In this document: positions 24,784 through 33,034 of the stretch, piece by piece
Numbering within the stretch: the first letter of the stretch is position 1
How the letters are laid out: every line of letters begins with the position of its first letter
Assembly: GCA_910578755.1 (NCBI GenBank)
Contig: CAJTSZ010000006.1
Location: 1-33,034, forward strand
From: an uncultured Oscillospiraceae bacterium
GTDB taxonomy: Bacteria > Bacillota > Clostridia > Oscillospirales > Ruminococcaceae
Length of the DNA stretch: 33,034 nt
Direction: 5' to 3'
Program-made: the position numbers and the translations under genes
Notes under the pieces: generated by a model
The model's input: the letters and a program-made list of their open reading frames with translations, nothing else
Told to the model about the DNA's origin: nothing
Databases searched by the model: none

Positions 24784-24890
24784 ACCATCGCTTAACAAGG
24801 GTAAACCCGCCTGCACCCTGCGGCCTTGCCAGCCCCCATTTATGAACACTGGCAGGTCCTTTGGAGTTTTTTGTGGAGCTGGCAGTTGGC
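24784..24890. repeat. Dispersed repeat, copy 1 of a pair (partner 29499-29600)
   Basis: ACCATCGCTTAACAAGGGTA, CCCATTTATGAACACTGGCAG and TCCTTTGGAGTTTTTT align base for base, with a few substitutions and one length difference, with the segment at 29499-29600. Both lie a short way upstream of a minus-strand start codon (coaE, XRE gene). The rest of 24891-25059 shows no gene. Confidence 0.7.
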
Positions 24891-25059
24891 CTTTTGCACC
24901 GCTATAGGTTTAGTATGTTGCAAAACTCCAAAAAAGCCGTTACCGGGTGCTTTAACCTTGAAAAACCGTGTTAACCCTTGTCAAACGATGGAATATTTTT
25001 ATAAGAAAATTAAATTCTGCTTAAACGGAATATGTGAAACACAGTTTAACATATTCCCT

Positions 25060-25094
25060 AAGAAACATTTTAAATAAAATTTAAAATGTTTCTT
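25060..25094 (-). terminator. Terminator overlapping the end of the sua5 gene
   Basis: A perfect 15-bp A/T-rich stem (25060-25074 with 25080-25094, loop TAAAA) includes the stop codon of the minus-strand gene. Confidence 0.6.
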
Positions 25095-26127
25095 TTGCCT
25101 CCTGCTCATCAAAGGCGGCGGCCCGGATTAAACGGTTGTACACTGCAAGGCCAATACCGCTTTTTTCCGGGCAGCGGGCGTATACCCTTTGGGCGCCCTG
25201 TTGGTCCAGCTCCCGCAGGGCGGCAAACAGCCGGTGGGCCTGGGAACTTTCACTGCCGCTGCTGCCCCAGGAAACATAGGGCACCAAAAGGTTGGGAATA
25301 TCCTCCTCAAAGCACAGGGCGTACACGCCCGGCCCTTTGCGGCTGTTTACATAAGCAGTATACTGGGCGCTACTGCCCCGCAAAATAGTAATTTTTGCTT
25401 TGGGGGAATAGTGCTTATATTTCATCCCCGGGGAGGCAGCCTTGCCATCCCCCTCTAACTGGCCGGTAACCGCCTGGTGGATTTCTACAGGGCCCAGTAC
25501 CTCCTCCAGCTGTTCCGGGGTAACGGCGCCGGGGCGCAGGAGTATTGGGCGTTCTCCCGCTAAGGAAATCACCGTAGATTCCAACCCTACACTGCACTCC
25601 CCGGCGTCCACAATGGCATCCACCCTGCCCCACAGGTCGTGGATGCAGTGCTGGGCCGTGGTTGGGCTTGGGCTCCCGGATAAGTTGGCGGAAGGCGCAG
25701 CCACCGGGACGCCCGCCGCCTGAATAATGGCCCTGGCCACCGGATGAGATGGGATTCGGATAGCCACTGTGTCTAATCCGCCGGAGGTTTCCGGCGGGAT
25801 AATGTCCTTTTTTTTCAAAATGACTGTCAGCGGGCCTGGGGAAAACCTGCGGCACAGGGCATAATACGCCGAAGGAATTTCCCTAGCGTATTGTTCTGCT
25901 TGTTCCGGCTGGCAAATATGAATAATCAGCGGGTTATCCTGAGGGCGGCCCTTGGCGGTAAAAATTGCTTCCACAGCTTGGGGATTCAAGGCATTTGCCC
26001 CCAGGCCGTATACGGTCTCGGTGGGGATGGCCACCAGCCCGCCCTGGCGCAGCAGGTTTGCCGCGGTTTCAATATTTTTTTTATCTTGCTCTGCATCCCT
26101 TACAGAGAGGAGCTTTGTTTCTTTCAT
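25081..26127 (-). CDS. sua5: L-threonylcarbamoyladenylate synthase (Sua5 type)
   Basis: The 348-residue enzyme makes threonylcarbamoyl-AMP from threonine, bicarbonate and ATP, the first step of t6A37 tRNA modification. The YrdC-like domain (about 18-205) shows GLVAIPTETVYGLGANAL, KGRPQDNPLIIHI and PSANLSGSPSPT. A linker and the C-terminal Sua5 domain (about 240-345) follow, beginning after SPGMKYKHYSPKA, the motif that caps the active site. I chose ATG 26127: AGGTGA is at a better distance than for an ATG six bases upstream. It lies between prfA and coaE in the minus-strand run. Confidence 0.93.
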   Translation of the reverse strand: MKETKLLSVRDAEQDKKNIETAANLLRQGGLVAIPTETVYGLGANALNPQAVEAIFTAKGRPQDNPLIIHICQPEQAEQYAREIPSAYYALCRRFSPGPLTVILKKKDIIPPETSGGLDTVAIRIPSHPVARAIIQAAGVPVAAPSANLSGSPSPTTAQHCIHDLWGRVDAIVDAGECSVGLESTVISLAGERPILLRPGAVTPEQLEEVLGPVEIHQAVTGQLEGDGKAASPGMKYKHYSPKAKITILRGSSAQYTAYVNSRKGPGVYALCFEEDIPNLLVPYVSWGSSGSESSQAHRLFAALRELDQQGAQRVYARCPEKSGIGLAVYNRLIRAAAFDEQEAKETF

Positions 26128-26189
26128 AATCATTTTCACCTGCCAGTATATGTCCCTGCTATGGGGCAAGCTCCCCTCATAACCCAAAC

Positions 26190-26310
26190 CTACAGCGGGT
26201 ACCCGCTATAAGGTATTCTTTCACCAACGCAACCGCCGTTGGAACAGCGGCTGCAAATTTGCCTATGGCAAACTTGTGAAAACTTTCTTGTGGGCCTACC
26301 CGGCCCCTTT
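26190..26310. repeat. Structured repeat copy between prfA and sua5
   Basis: CAGCGGGTACCCGCT (about 26195), a CCGTTGG/AACGG region, CAAATTTGCC/GGCAAACTTG (26254-26276) and GGGCCTACCCGGCCCC (about 26291) are the same modules as in the other copies. Confidence 0.65.
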
Positions 26311-26352
26311 CCCTAATAAAATCAGAAAACAGGGACAGTGAATCTGTCCCTA

Positions 26353-27432
26353 TTATGCCTCTTCACTGTTGGCCTGCAGCTTTTCTGCCTGGTCAAAGGT
26401 ATTTAATGCGTCAAACATCTCATCCAAGTCGCCGTTGAGCATATTTTCCAGCTTATACAAGGTAAGGCCAATGCGGTGGTCGGTAACGCGGCTTTGGGGG
26501 TAGTTGTAGGTACGAATCCGTTCGGCACGGTCCCCGGCGCCTACCTGCAGCTTTCTTTGGCTGGCAATTTCCGCCTCCTGCTCCCTTTGCAGCTTTTCAT
26601 AAATGCGGGAACGGAGAATTTTCATTGCCTTATCCTTATTTTTGTGCTGGCTGCGCTCGTCCTGACATTCCACAATGGTCCCCGTTGGAATATGGGTAAT
26701 GCGAATGGCAGATTCCGTTTTGTTTACATGCTGGCCGCCGGCGCCGCCGGAACGGTAGGTATCTATTTGCAGGTCCTTGGGGTTAATTTCAAATTCAATA
26801 TCGTCCACCTCGGGCAATACGGCCACAGTAACTGTAGAGGTGTGGATACGGCCCTGGGTTTCGGTTTCCGGAACCCTCTGCACCCGGTGTACGCCGCTTT
26901 CAAATTTCAGCTTGGAATAAGCCCCCTCGCCGCTAATAGAAAAGCTGATTTCCTTAAAACCGCCTAACTCTGTTTCATTGGAACTGAGCACCTCTGTTTT
27001 CCAGCGCTTTGCTTCCGCGTACATGGTGTACATCCGGTACAGGCTGTTGGCAAACAGGGCGGCTTCGTCGCCGCCGGCGCCGCCACGGATTTCCACAATA
27101 ACGTTTTTATCGTCGTTGGGGTCCTTGGGCAAAAGCAGTATTTTCAGTTCCTCCGCAATAATTTCAATATTTTTTTTGTTGTCGTTCAGCTGTTCTTCAA
27201 TCAGTTCCTTAAAGTCCTTATCCAGGCCGCCTTCCTCCAGCAGCTCCTTTGCTTCGTCCACATCGGCCTGTGCTTTTACATATTCCCTGTATTTTTCCAC
27301 AATGGGGGTCATGTTTTTGTATTCCTTCATCAGCTGGGTATACTGCTTTTGGTCGCTGATAACGGCAGGGTCCATTAGCTTTTGGTTAATTTCTTCATAT
27401 CTTACTTCGGCTGCGCCAAGTTTTTCAAACAT
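26353..27432 (-). CDS. prfA: Peptide chain release factor 1
   Basis: The 359-residue class I release factor reads UAG and UAA. The stop-codon recognition tripeptide is PET (188-190) in [15 protein letters not shown], as in other Firmicute RF1. The peptidyl-tRNA hydrolysis motif GGQ is at 232-234 in [14 protein letters not shown]. The N-terminal coiled domain (1-100) and C-terminal helix are complete. An AAAGGAGT site precedes the ATG. The DUF951 gene lies just upstream, separated by 75 bases that hold a GGCGGGC/GCCTGCC hairpin (about 27463-27486). Confidence 0.97.
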   Translation of the reverse strand: MFEKLGAAEVRYEEINQKLMDPAVISDQKQYTQLMKEYKNMTPIVEKYREYVKAQADVDEAKELLEEGGLDKDFKELIEEQLNDNKKNIEIIAEELKILLLPKDPNDDKNVIVEIRGGAGGDEAALFANSLYRMYTMYAEAKRWKTEVLSSNETELGGFKEISFSISGEGAYSKLKFESGVHRVQRVPETETQGRIHTSTVTVAVLPEVDDIEFEINPKDLQIDTYRSGGAGGQHVNKTESAIRITHIPTGTIVECQDERSQHKNKDKAMKILRSRIYEKLQREQEAEIASQRKLQVGAGDRAERIRTYNYPQSRVTDHRIGLTLYKLENMLNGDLDEMFDALNTFDQAEKLQANSEEA

Positions 27433-27507
27433 AATTTGTTACTCCTTTAATATTTGTTCCTGCGGCGGGCTACAGCCTGCCGCCCTTTTCCGGGGCACCC
27501 AACCAGG

Positions 27508-27702
27508 CTACTGTTCCCCGCTGCTGCCCGGTGTAATATGGCGTATATTCTTTTCCGCCTTGGAGCGCGGCACCATAACTTCATGGCCACAGCCCATGCA
27601 ACGCAGCTTAAAATCCATTCCGCTTCTTAAAACAAGGAACTGGTTTGCGCCGCAGGGGTGGTTTTTCTTCATTGTTAAAATATCTCCTACGTTTACATTC
27701 AC
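27508..27702 (-). CDS. DUF951 family protein
   Basis: The 64-residue protein reads VNVGDILTMKKNHPCGANQFLVLRSGMDFKLRCMGCGHEVMVPRSKAEKNIR. MKKxHPCG and the RCMGCGHxVM pair form a four-cysteine/histidine metal-binding cluster typical of DUF951. The family is short, basic and often next to translation or chromosome maintenance genes. Function is unknown, but the size and zinc-ribbon style suggest nucleic acid binding. It heads the prfA-side minus-strand run. Confidence 0.85.
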   Translation of the reverse strand: MNVNVGDILTMKKNHPCGANQFLVLRSGMDFKLRCMGCGHEVMVPRSKAEKNIRHITPGSSGEQ

Positions 27703-27834
27703 GCTGCCGCCCCCTTCTTTTATATATTTTGATATGCCATACCTTATTTACAGCTTTACTAAGTTATTATAGCAAATACTCCCTGTTATTAGCAATGCAA
27801 TATACCATAATTTTTTTCTTTTGCCCCAAAAACA

Positions 27835-27868
27835 AAGGATAACTGTGGAATACTCTACAGTTATCCTT
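27835..27868. other. 12-bp hairpin in the divergent intergenic region
   Basis: AAGGATAACTGT (27835-27846) pairs perfectly with ACAGTTATCCTT (27857-27868). It lies between divergent genes, so it is not needed to end either. It may bound a small transcript or belong to the leader of the S1 gene. Confidence 0.5.
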
Positions 27869-27907
27869 ATCTTTTATCTCCAATAGCCGGCCCTTTGCCC
27901 ACTGCTT

Positions 27908-27980
27908 ACAAGTTTGCAAGCAAATTTGCTGAAACTTTTTTACGGGACGTTCGGCCCCAACCGCCTCCAACAGAAATATA
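27908..27980. repeat. Degenerate structured repeat copy
   Basis: ACAAGTTTGC followed by GCAAATTTGC (27908-27929) is a decayed CAAGTTTGC hairpin. GGGACGTTCGGCCCC and CCGCCTCCAACAGAAATATA follow; related AGAAATAT phrases occur near 2813, 2887 and 7815. Confidence 0.5.
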
Positions 27981-27984
27981 TCCT

Positions 27985-28020
27985 AAAGAAAGCAGATACC
28001 CGCGCCTGCTTTCTTTTTTT
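27985..28020 (+). terminator. Intrinsic terminator without an upstream plus-strand gene
   Basis: AAAGAAAGCAG (27985-27995) pairs with CTGCTTTCTTT (28006-28016) and is followed by a T-run. No plus-strand gene precedes it within 5 kb; the next gene starts at 28186. It could end a small RNA or act as an attenuator in the S1 gene leader. Confidence 0.65.
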
Positions 28021-28185
28021 CATGCTTCTATTCCTTTCAAATCCGCCATATATATAAGTTGGAACATTTGCAGGCTTGGCAAAATTGCCGGGGTTATCAA
28101 CCCGGCCTTTCTGCCTAACATGGCTGTAAATTCAAAATGCCAGCGTAACACCGGTATTTTCAGGCAGAAAAGAGGAGGTTTTTTA

Positions 28186-29109
28186 ATGACAGGATATAAG
28201 CCAGAGGGCTGGCTGCTCAACACATACGAAAATGTAAACTTTATCCGCAACCTTTCCGGGCTTCAGGAGGCCTTTGCCCAAGGCAAAATTTTGGAGGCCA
28301 GGGCTACAGTGTGTACCGCGGACCACGACCTTTTGGTGGATTTTGGCTTCTGCCGCGGAATTATTCCCCGCAGCGAAGGCGCTTTGGGCATTGCTGAAGG
28401 CTCTACACGGGATATTGCCATTATCTCTAAAGTAAACAAACCCGTTTGCTTTAAAATACTTTCTTTGGATACAGACAGTACCGGCGCTATCACCCCTGTG
28501 CTGTCCCGCAGGCTGGCCCAGCAACGCTGTATGGAAGAATACGTTTCCCTGCTTTCCCCCGGCGATGTGATTGACGCCCGGGTGACCCACCTGGAAACCT
28601 TCGGTTGCTTTGTGGATATTGGCTGCGGTATTCCCTCCCTTATCCCCATCGACTGTATTTCCATTAGCCGTATTGCCCACCCAAGGGATCGCTTTTCCCC
28701 TGGCCAGTACATAAAAGCTGTGGTACAGTCCACCGAAGCTTCGGGCAGAATTACCCTAAGCCACAAGGAGCTTTTGGGCACATGGGAGGAAAACGCCGCC
28801 CTGTTTTCCCCAGGGGAAACGGTGGCCGGCATCGTGCGCTCTGTGGAGGATTACGGCATTTTTGTGGAGCTTACCCCAAACCTGGCCGGCCTTGCCGAGC
28901 TAAAGCCCGGCGTTGCCCCCGGCCAGCAGGCCAGCGTCTACATTAAAAGCCTCATTCCTGAAAAAATGAAGGTAAAGCTAATTATTGTAGACGCCTTTGA
29001 CGCCCGCTACCGGGTGGAGGAACCCCACTATTTTATTAGCAGCGGCCATCTTTCCCACTGGGAGTACTCCCCTGCTGTTGCCCCAAAACGGATCTTTAGT
29101 ACCTTTTAA
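28186..29109 (+). CDS. S1 RNA-binding domain protein
   Basis: The 307-residue protein is related to ribosomal protein S1. A divergent first domain covers about 25-100 (ILEARATVCTADHDLLVDFGFCRGIIPR). A clear S1 fold follows at about 122-195 (GDVIDARVTHLETFGCFVDIGCGIPSLIPI .. GQYIKAVVQSTEASGRITLSHKELL). A second clear S1 fold lies at about 205-275 (GETVAGIVRSVEDYGIFVELTPNLAGLAEL). It probably binds mRNA or structured RNA. I chose ATG 28186 behind GAGGAGG; the open frame back to 27895 runs through repeat DNA. It has its own terminator. Whether it is a true ribosomal S1 or an accessory regulator is unclear. Confidence 0.88.
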   Translation: MTGYKPEGWLLNTYENVNFIRNLSGLQEAFAQGKILEARATVCTADHDLLVDFGFCRGIIPRSEGALGIAEGSTRDIAIISKVNKPVCFKILSLDTDSTGAITPVLSRRLAQQRCMEEYVSLLSPGDVIDARVTHLETFGCFVDIGCGIPSLIPIDCISISRIAHPRDRFSPGQYIKAVVQSTEASGRITLSHKELLGTWEENAALFSPGETVAGIVRSVEDYGIFVELTPNLAGLAELKPGVAPGQQASVYIKSLIPEKMKVKLIIVDAFDARYRVEEPHYFISSGHLSHWEYSPAVAPKRIFSTF

Positions 29110-29121
29110 TTTGTTATAGAA

Positions 29122-29155
29122 AAAACGCCTTGTTACTACAAGGCGTTTTCTTTTT
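29122..29155. terminator. Terminator of the S1-domain gene
   Basis: AAAACGCCTTGT (29122-29133) pairs perfectly with ACAAGGCGTTTT (29138-29149), followed by CTTTTT. The facing minus-strand gene ends 12 bases beyond, so it probably works in both directions. Confidence 0.88.
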
Positions 29156-29165
29156 CCCCAAAAAA

Positions 29166-29444
29166 TTACTTTAATAATACCTTCTCCCAGGCTGTACATT
29201 GGGCCAGCAGAACAGCAATAGCCTGTGCCATATATGCTTTTTCTGCCCTGGATATCCCCAAAAGGACGTCATTGGGCGTAACGTCCAATGCAATACCAAT
29301 TTTCATTATGCTTTCCGGGCTGGGAATAAAGCAGTTATTTTCAATATTGGAAATATAATTGTTGGACAAGCCCACCTTTTCCGCTAACTTTTCTTGTGTC
29401 CAGCCTCTTGCCTTTCTAAGCTCAGCAATCCGCTTTCCTATCAT
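29166..29444 (-). CDS. XRE-family transcriptional regulator
   Basis: The 92-residue protein is little more than a Cro/C1 helix-turn-helix: GKRIAELRKARGWTQEKLAEKVGLSNNYISNIENN (about 3-37), then ESIMKIGIALDVTPNDVLLG. The C-terminal part (about 65-92) is a short helix, possibly for dimerisation. Single-domain proteins of this type control phage, mobile-element or stress genes. I chose ATG 29444 behind GGGTGA, though a GTG nine bases earlier is possible. It sits alone on the minus strand downstream of gap; its target is unknown. Confidence 0.85.
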   Translation of the reverse strand: MIGKRIAELRKARGWTQEKLAEKVGLSNNYISNIENNCFIPSPESIMKIGIALDVTPNDVLLGISRAEKAYMAQAIAVLLAQCTAWEKVLLK

Positions 29445-29498
29445 TTTTATCACCCATTACAATCCTAATAAACCCTACCAATCTGTAAGAGTAAAATA

Positions 29499-29600
29499 AC
29501 CATCCCTCAACAAGAGTAAACCTGCCTGCCCCCCCATTTGCAAACACCGGCAGGGCCTTTGGTGTTTTTTCGAGGTTTTTCGTGGCGCCAACAGCTTCCT
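29499..29600. repeat. Dispersed repeat, copy 2 of a pair (partner 24784-24890)
   Basis: ACCATCCCTCAACAAGAGTA, CCCATTTGCAAACACCGGCAG and GCCTTTGGTGTTTTTT repeat the sequence found upstream of coaE. It ends near 29600 in unrelated DNA; 29601-29705 shows nothing I can name. Confidence 0.7.
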
Positions 29601-29705
29601 CCCTGTTGGCTAAAGCCATTGCTCCCAGGAACCAAATTCCCCCTTCGCAATATACTAAAACAAAGGGTGTTTTCCCGTTGCACCTTACATATCCCTTCAC
29701 CGCAA

Positions 29706-29739
29706 AAGAAGAACGCCGCGGCAAAGCGGCGTTCTTCTT
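29706..29739 (-). terminator. Terminator of the gap gene
   Basis: A perfect 14-bp stem, AAGAAGAACGCCGC (29706-29719) with 29726-29739, lies about 50 bases after the minus-strand stop at 29791 and ends in TTCTTCTTTT on that strand. Confidence 0.88.
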
Positions 29740-29790
29740 TCCAAATTTACACTATGGATACTGCTTTTTGTCGGAACAAAAGGCGGCAGT

Positions 29791-30872
<1,082 letters not shown>

Positions 30873-31043
30873 CTAAATTTCGGGCTGGAAAAATTCTTTT
30901 TTTATTTTGATTTATAATGCCTAATTTTTCCCTAATAAATTGGGCATAATTAAATATGTCCAAACTATTGTCCTTTCTTCCTGATGTTTTTCTGATCCCT
31001 TTGGGTATTTACATTCATTTCCACTTCGTTTATACTTATGTTG

Positions 31044-31083
31044 TGTCGAATTTTGTCGAACTTGTTTTCTTTTTCCATTATAC
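31044..31083 (+). promoter_or_regulatory. Two tandem Spo0A boxes and a -10 element before the kinase-like gene
   Basis: Exact TGTCGAA boxes lie at 31044-31050 and 31054-31060, 10 bases apart, so on the same DNA face. TTATAC (31078-31083) could be the -10 element; the expected -35 position (31055-31060, 17-base spacer) is occupied by the second box, as in Spo0A-activated sigma-A promoters of Bacillus such as spoIIG. The other part of 30873-31175 is A/T-rich and shows no gene. Confidence 0.6.
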
Positions 31084-31175
31084 AAAACGCTCGTTTTTTT
31101 GTGGAAAAAGATAGCTATAAAAATAATCCGCAAAATTTCAGCACTCATTTTAAATTTTATTAGGAGTGTTATTCC

Positions 31176-32348
31176 ATGAATTTTGCCAATATTACCCTTC
31201 CCCTCAAACGGCTGCCAATGGCCATAGCCCTCACTGGGCCGGACCTTATGGTCCAGTGGGTGAATGATTATATTTGCGACAGCCTGCCCGCCTTTGATAT
31301 TCCCGACCTGCTGCCCACCCTGCTGCCGGGCTGCAACCTGGAGGAAATCCGCCATACACTGGAAAACACCCATGAACCGTTCTCCCTTAACAGCCCCATG
31401 CCCCTGCTTTCCCCAGTGCTCACCCTTTCCCCCATTCACGAGGAAGGCGCAGGCACCTGCACCCCCTGCGCCCAAACCTTTCAGGGGGCCCTAATGCACA
31501 TTGCCCTGTTTAACCAAAACAGCTCGCCTATTGCTTTGGAGCAGGCCAACCGAATGCTTTTCCAGTTTAACAGCCAGCTGCGCAACCCTCTTTCCTCTAT
31601 TTTTGCTTCTCTTTCCAGCATTTCACGCCAGCTGGAAATTGAGGAATGTTACTCCTGTGACAGTTATTTGGCCGCTACCACGCAAAATTGCTATAAACTG
31701 CTGCGGGTCTGCATTAGCATTACAGAGTTTTCCCGCTTTTCCAGCGGGCTTGCCCTTTTACCCAAGCAGCCGGTGCCTATTGTGGAATTTACAAAAAACC
31801 TGCTGGATTCCGCCGCCCTGCTCACCCGCAATATTGGCGCTACCATCACCTATTCCCTCCCCCAAGAGGAAGAATACCTTATCTGCAACCAGGAAAAACT
31901 CTCCCTTGCCCTGTTGTGCATCCTTTCAAACAGCTGCTGCTATTTTGAGGGGGAAACTAAAATACACGTTTTAGTGGAAAAACGGGAAAATTCCCTTGGC
32001 AATACCCTCCACTTCCGTATTACAGATACCGGAATTGGCATTCCTGTGGAAGTAATGCCCCATATTTTTGAACCCTATTACTCCCACGGCAAGGATGATT
32101 TCTCCCTCCCCGGCCTTGGCCTTGGCCTGCCTCTGGCAAAGCTGATTATTGCCTACCACGGCGGCACAATGGCGGTACATTCCCAGCCGGAGGAGGGCAC
32201 CACTGTGGCCTTTACCCTGCCTATTAACAAAAACCCCTGCTTAGAGGATCCCCCCGCCTTTCACGACGGCGCGTCCTCCTATATTTTGGATCGGTTTTCC
32301 AACCTGTATGTTTTCCTTTCCGACGTATTGCAGCCGCCGCAGGCATAG
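31176..32348 (+). CDS. Soluble histidine-kinase-like protein lacking the phosphoacceptor His
   Basis: The 390-residue cytoplasmic protein has no membrane segment. Residues 1-115 may be a PAS-like sensor (LPMAIALTGPDLMVQWVNDYI). Residues 125-200 form a dimerisation-type helix pair. Where kinases have S-H-E-L-R-x-P-L, this one has NSQLRNPL (132-139), with Ser133 in place of the His. The ATPase domain looks intact: N-box ILSNSCCYF with Asn252, G1 DTGIGIP (284-290), F-box IFEPYY and G2 GLGLGLPLAK (313-322). A 40-residue tail of unknown role follows. An AGGAGT site precedes the ATG, and there is no response regulator nearby. It may bind or regulate another kinase or phosphorylate a partner by another route; all this is inference. 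Confidence 0.85.
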   Translation: MNFANITLPLKRLPMAIALTGPDLMVQWVNDYICDSLPAFDIPDLLPTLLPGCNLEEIRHTLENTHEPFSLNSPMPLLSPVLTLSPIHEEGAGTCTPCAQTFQGALMHIALFNQNSSPIALEQANRMLFQFNSQLRNPLSSIFASLSSISRQLEIEECYSCDSYLAATTQNCYKLLRVCISITEFSRFSSGLALLPKQPVPIVEFTKNLLDSAALLTRNIGATITYSLPQEEEYLICNQEKLSLALLCILSNSCCYFEGETKIHVLVEKRENSLGNTLHFRITDTGIGIPVEVMPHIFEPYYSHGKDDFSLPGLGLGLPLAKLIIAYHGGTMAVHSQPEEGTTVAFTLPINKNPCLEDPPAFHDGASSYILDRFSNLYVFLSDVLQPPQA

Positions 32349-32380
32349 CACATCCCTTTTCCCCATACTCAAACATGGCA

Positions 32381-32406
32381 AAGCCCCCAAAAAAGGGGGC
32401 TTTTTT
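32381..32406 (+). terminator. Terminator of the kinase-like gene
   Basis: AAGCCCCC (32381-32388) pairs with GGGGGCTT (32395-32402) around AAAAAA and runs into a T-tract, 33 bases after the stop. Confidence 0.92.
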
Positions 32407-32409
32407 GCG

Positions 32410-33034
32410 GTAGGCAAACTTACAGCCCTTGGAACAACGGCTGTAAGTTTGCCTACGCAGGGCGTTACTGAATTTTGGGGCTCTAACGGTTAGGGGCCAG
32501 TGCCTATGACCCAGTTCCTTTTCTTTTGGAAGTATCTAGCTACTTCCAAGCCTGTGCCAGTGGGGCCTACCCGGCCGGGGCCCCATTCTTTTGGCGAGAA
32601 AAGAATGGGGGAAGAAACTCGCAAGGGGCTTCGCCCCTTTGAACCCCTTATTTGGCTGTGCCACTCATTAAAAGGCGGCAACCGATGTTTGTACAGCGTT
32701 CCATTATAATAGGCCGTTCCCATGCTGTGCATGGGAATATGGCCATATTATAAGTTCGCTGTACTGCACAACGGTTGGTCTGCCCAAAGGAGGGGGCAGA
32801 CTACCCGCTTAACAGCCCTGCCTACGCAGAGCATTACCAAACTTTCAGGCTCTAACGGTTAAAGGCCACAAGTTCGCAAAGCGAACTTGCTACCAATTCA
32901 GCGGGTATACCCACTGAATTGCTGCTTCTTTTCCCCCTTTTCTTTCGCTGTTGAAAAGAAACACAAGTTGGGCATAGCCCAACTTGCTATGTTACAGCAA
33001 AGGTTTTCCTTTGCTGTAACATTTGGGTTATGGG
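32410..33034. repeat. Composite structured repeat block, copy B (inverted relative to copy A)
   Basis: It opens with a perfect 18-bp hairpin (32410-32427 with 32439-32456). A GGAAGT/ACTTCC stem (about 32528-32549), CCCCATTCTTTT/AAAAGAATGGGG (32581-32610) and a long hairpin closed by GTACAGCG/CGCTGTAC (32691-32764) follow. Further along are GGTCTGCCC/GGGCAGACT (about 32776-32802), CAAGTTCGC/GCGAACTTG (32869-32889), a 28-base palindrome with one mismatch (32894-32921), CAAGTTGGGC/GCCCAACTTG (32964-32986) and GTTACAGCAAAGG/CCTTTGCTGTAAC (about 32991-33020). It aligns with the reverse complement of 2526-2950; no gene is visible and the window ends inside it. Confidence 0.78.

Noticed and set aside
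27895..28185. N-terminal extension of the S1-domain protein
   Set aside because: The extension runs through a repeat and a terminator hairpin; GAGGAGG directly precedes ATG 28186.

Overview
The window looks like a chromosomal stretch from an anaerobic, spore-forming Clostridia-class Firmicute, most like the Oscillospirales/Ruminococcaceae. This rests on protein style, a 2[4Fe-4S] clostridial ferredoxin, an M18 peptidase, a DUF951-prfA-sua5 cluster, a coaE-lytic transglycosylase pair, a sigma-K-like promoter and exact Spo0A boxes. I see no rRNA, tRNA, CRISPR array or IS transposase.

Region by region. (1) 1-2080 is the right end of a larger element. It carries a large serine recombinase (515-2059) and a divergent 61-aa gene, and it ends inside the first 33 codons of a minus-strand gene (start 2178) of a conserved clostridial family. 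That gene is preceded by a sequence matching the sigma-K consensus, so the arrangement resembles skin-type elements excised in the mother cell. (2) 2290-3140 is a dense block of hairpin repeats. (3) 3143-7611 holds a Mn-type CDF transporter, a PcrA/UvrD helicase, a GNAT acetyltransferase and a ferredoxin. (4) 7612-9843 holds repeats, a glyoxalase-like gene, a BofC-like membrane protein and an array of palindromic units. (5) 9844-12063 is a class A penicillin-binding protein. (6) 12429-15041 is a feoA-feoB-Cys-rich protein iron uptake operon with a strong promoter and three matching palindromic operators; a possible recombinase remnant lies beside it. (7) 15405-18163 holds a CyuA/YhaM-type cysteine desulfidase and a pyrimidine-nucleoside phosphorylase. 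(8) 18339-20014 is an ECF sigma factor with its membrane regulator. (9) 20198-27702 is a minus-strand housekeeping run: DUF2695, lipid kinase, M18 aminopeptidase, lytic transglycosylase, coaE, sua5, prfA, DUF951. (10) 28186-32348 holds an S1-domain protein, an XRE regulator, gap, and a soluble histidine-kinase-like protein. The latter has no phosphoacceptor His and has two 0A boxes in its promoter. (11) 32410-33034 is a second repeat block, homologous to 2530-2950 but inverted.

The two themes most worth following are sporulation-linked wiring (an interrupted gene with a sigma-K-like promoter; 0A boxes before a degenerate kinase) and an interspersed family of structured repeats. In that family the stems differ in sequence between copies while the pairing is kept, which suggests selection on RNA or single-stranded DNA folding. 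No search or folding program was run; family calls are from recognition of motifs.
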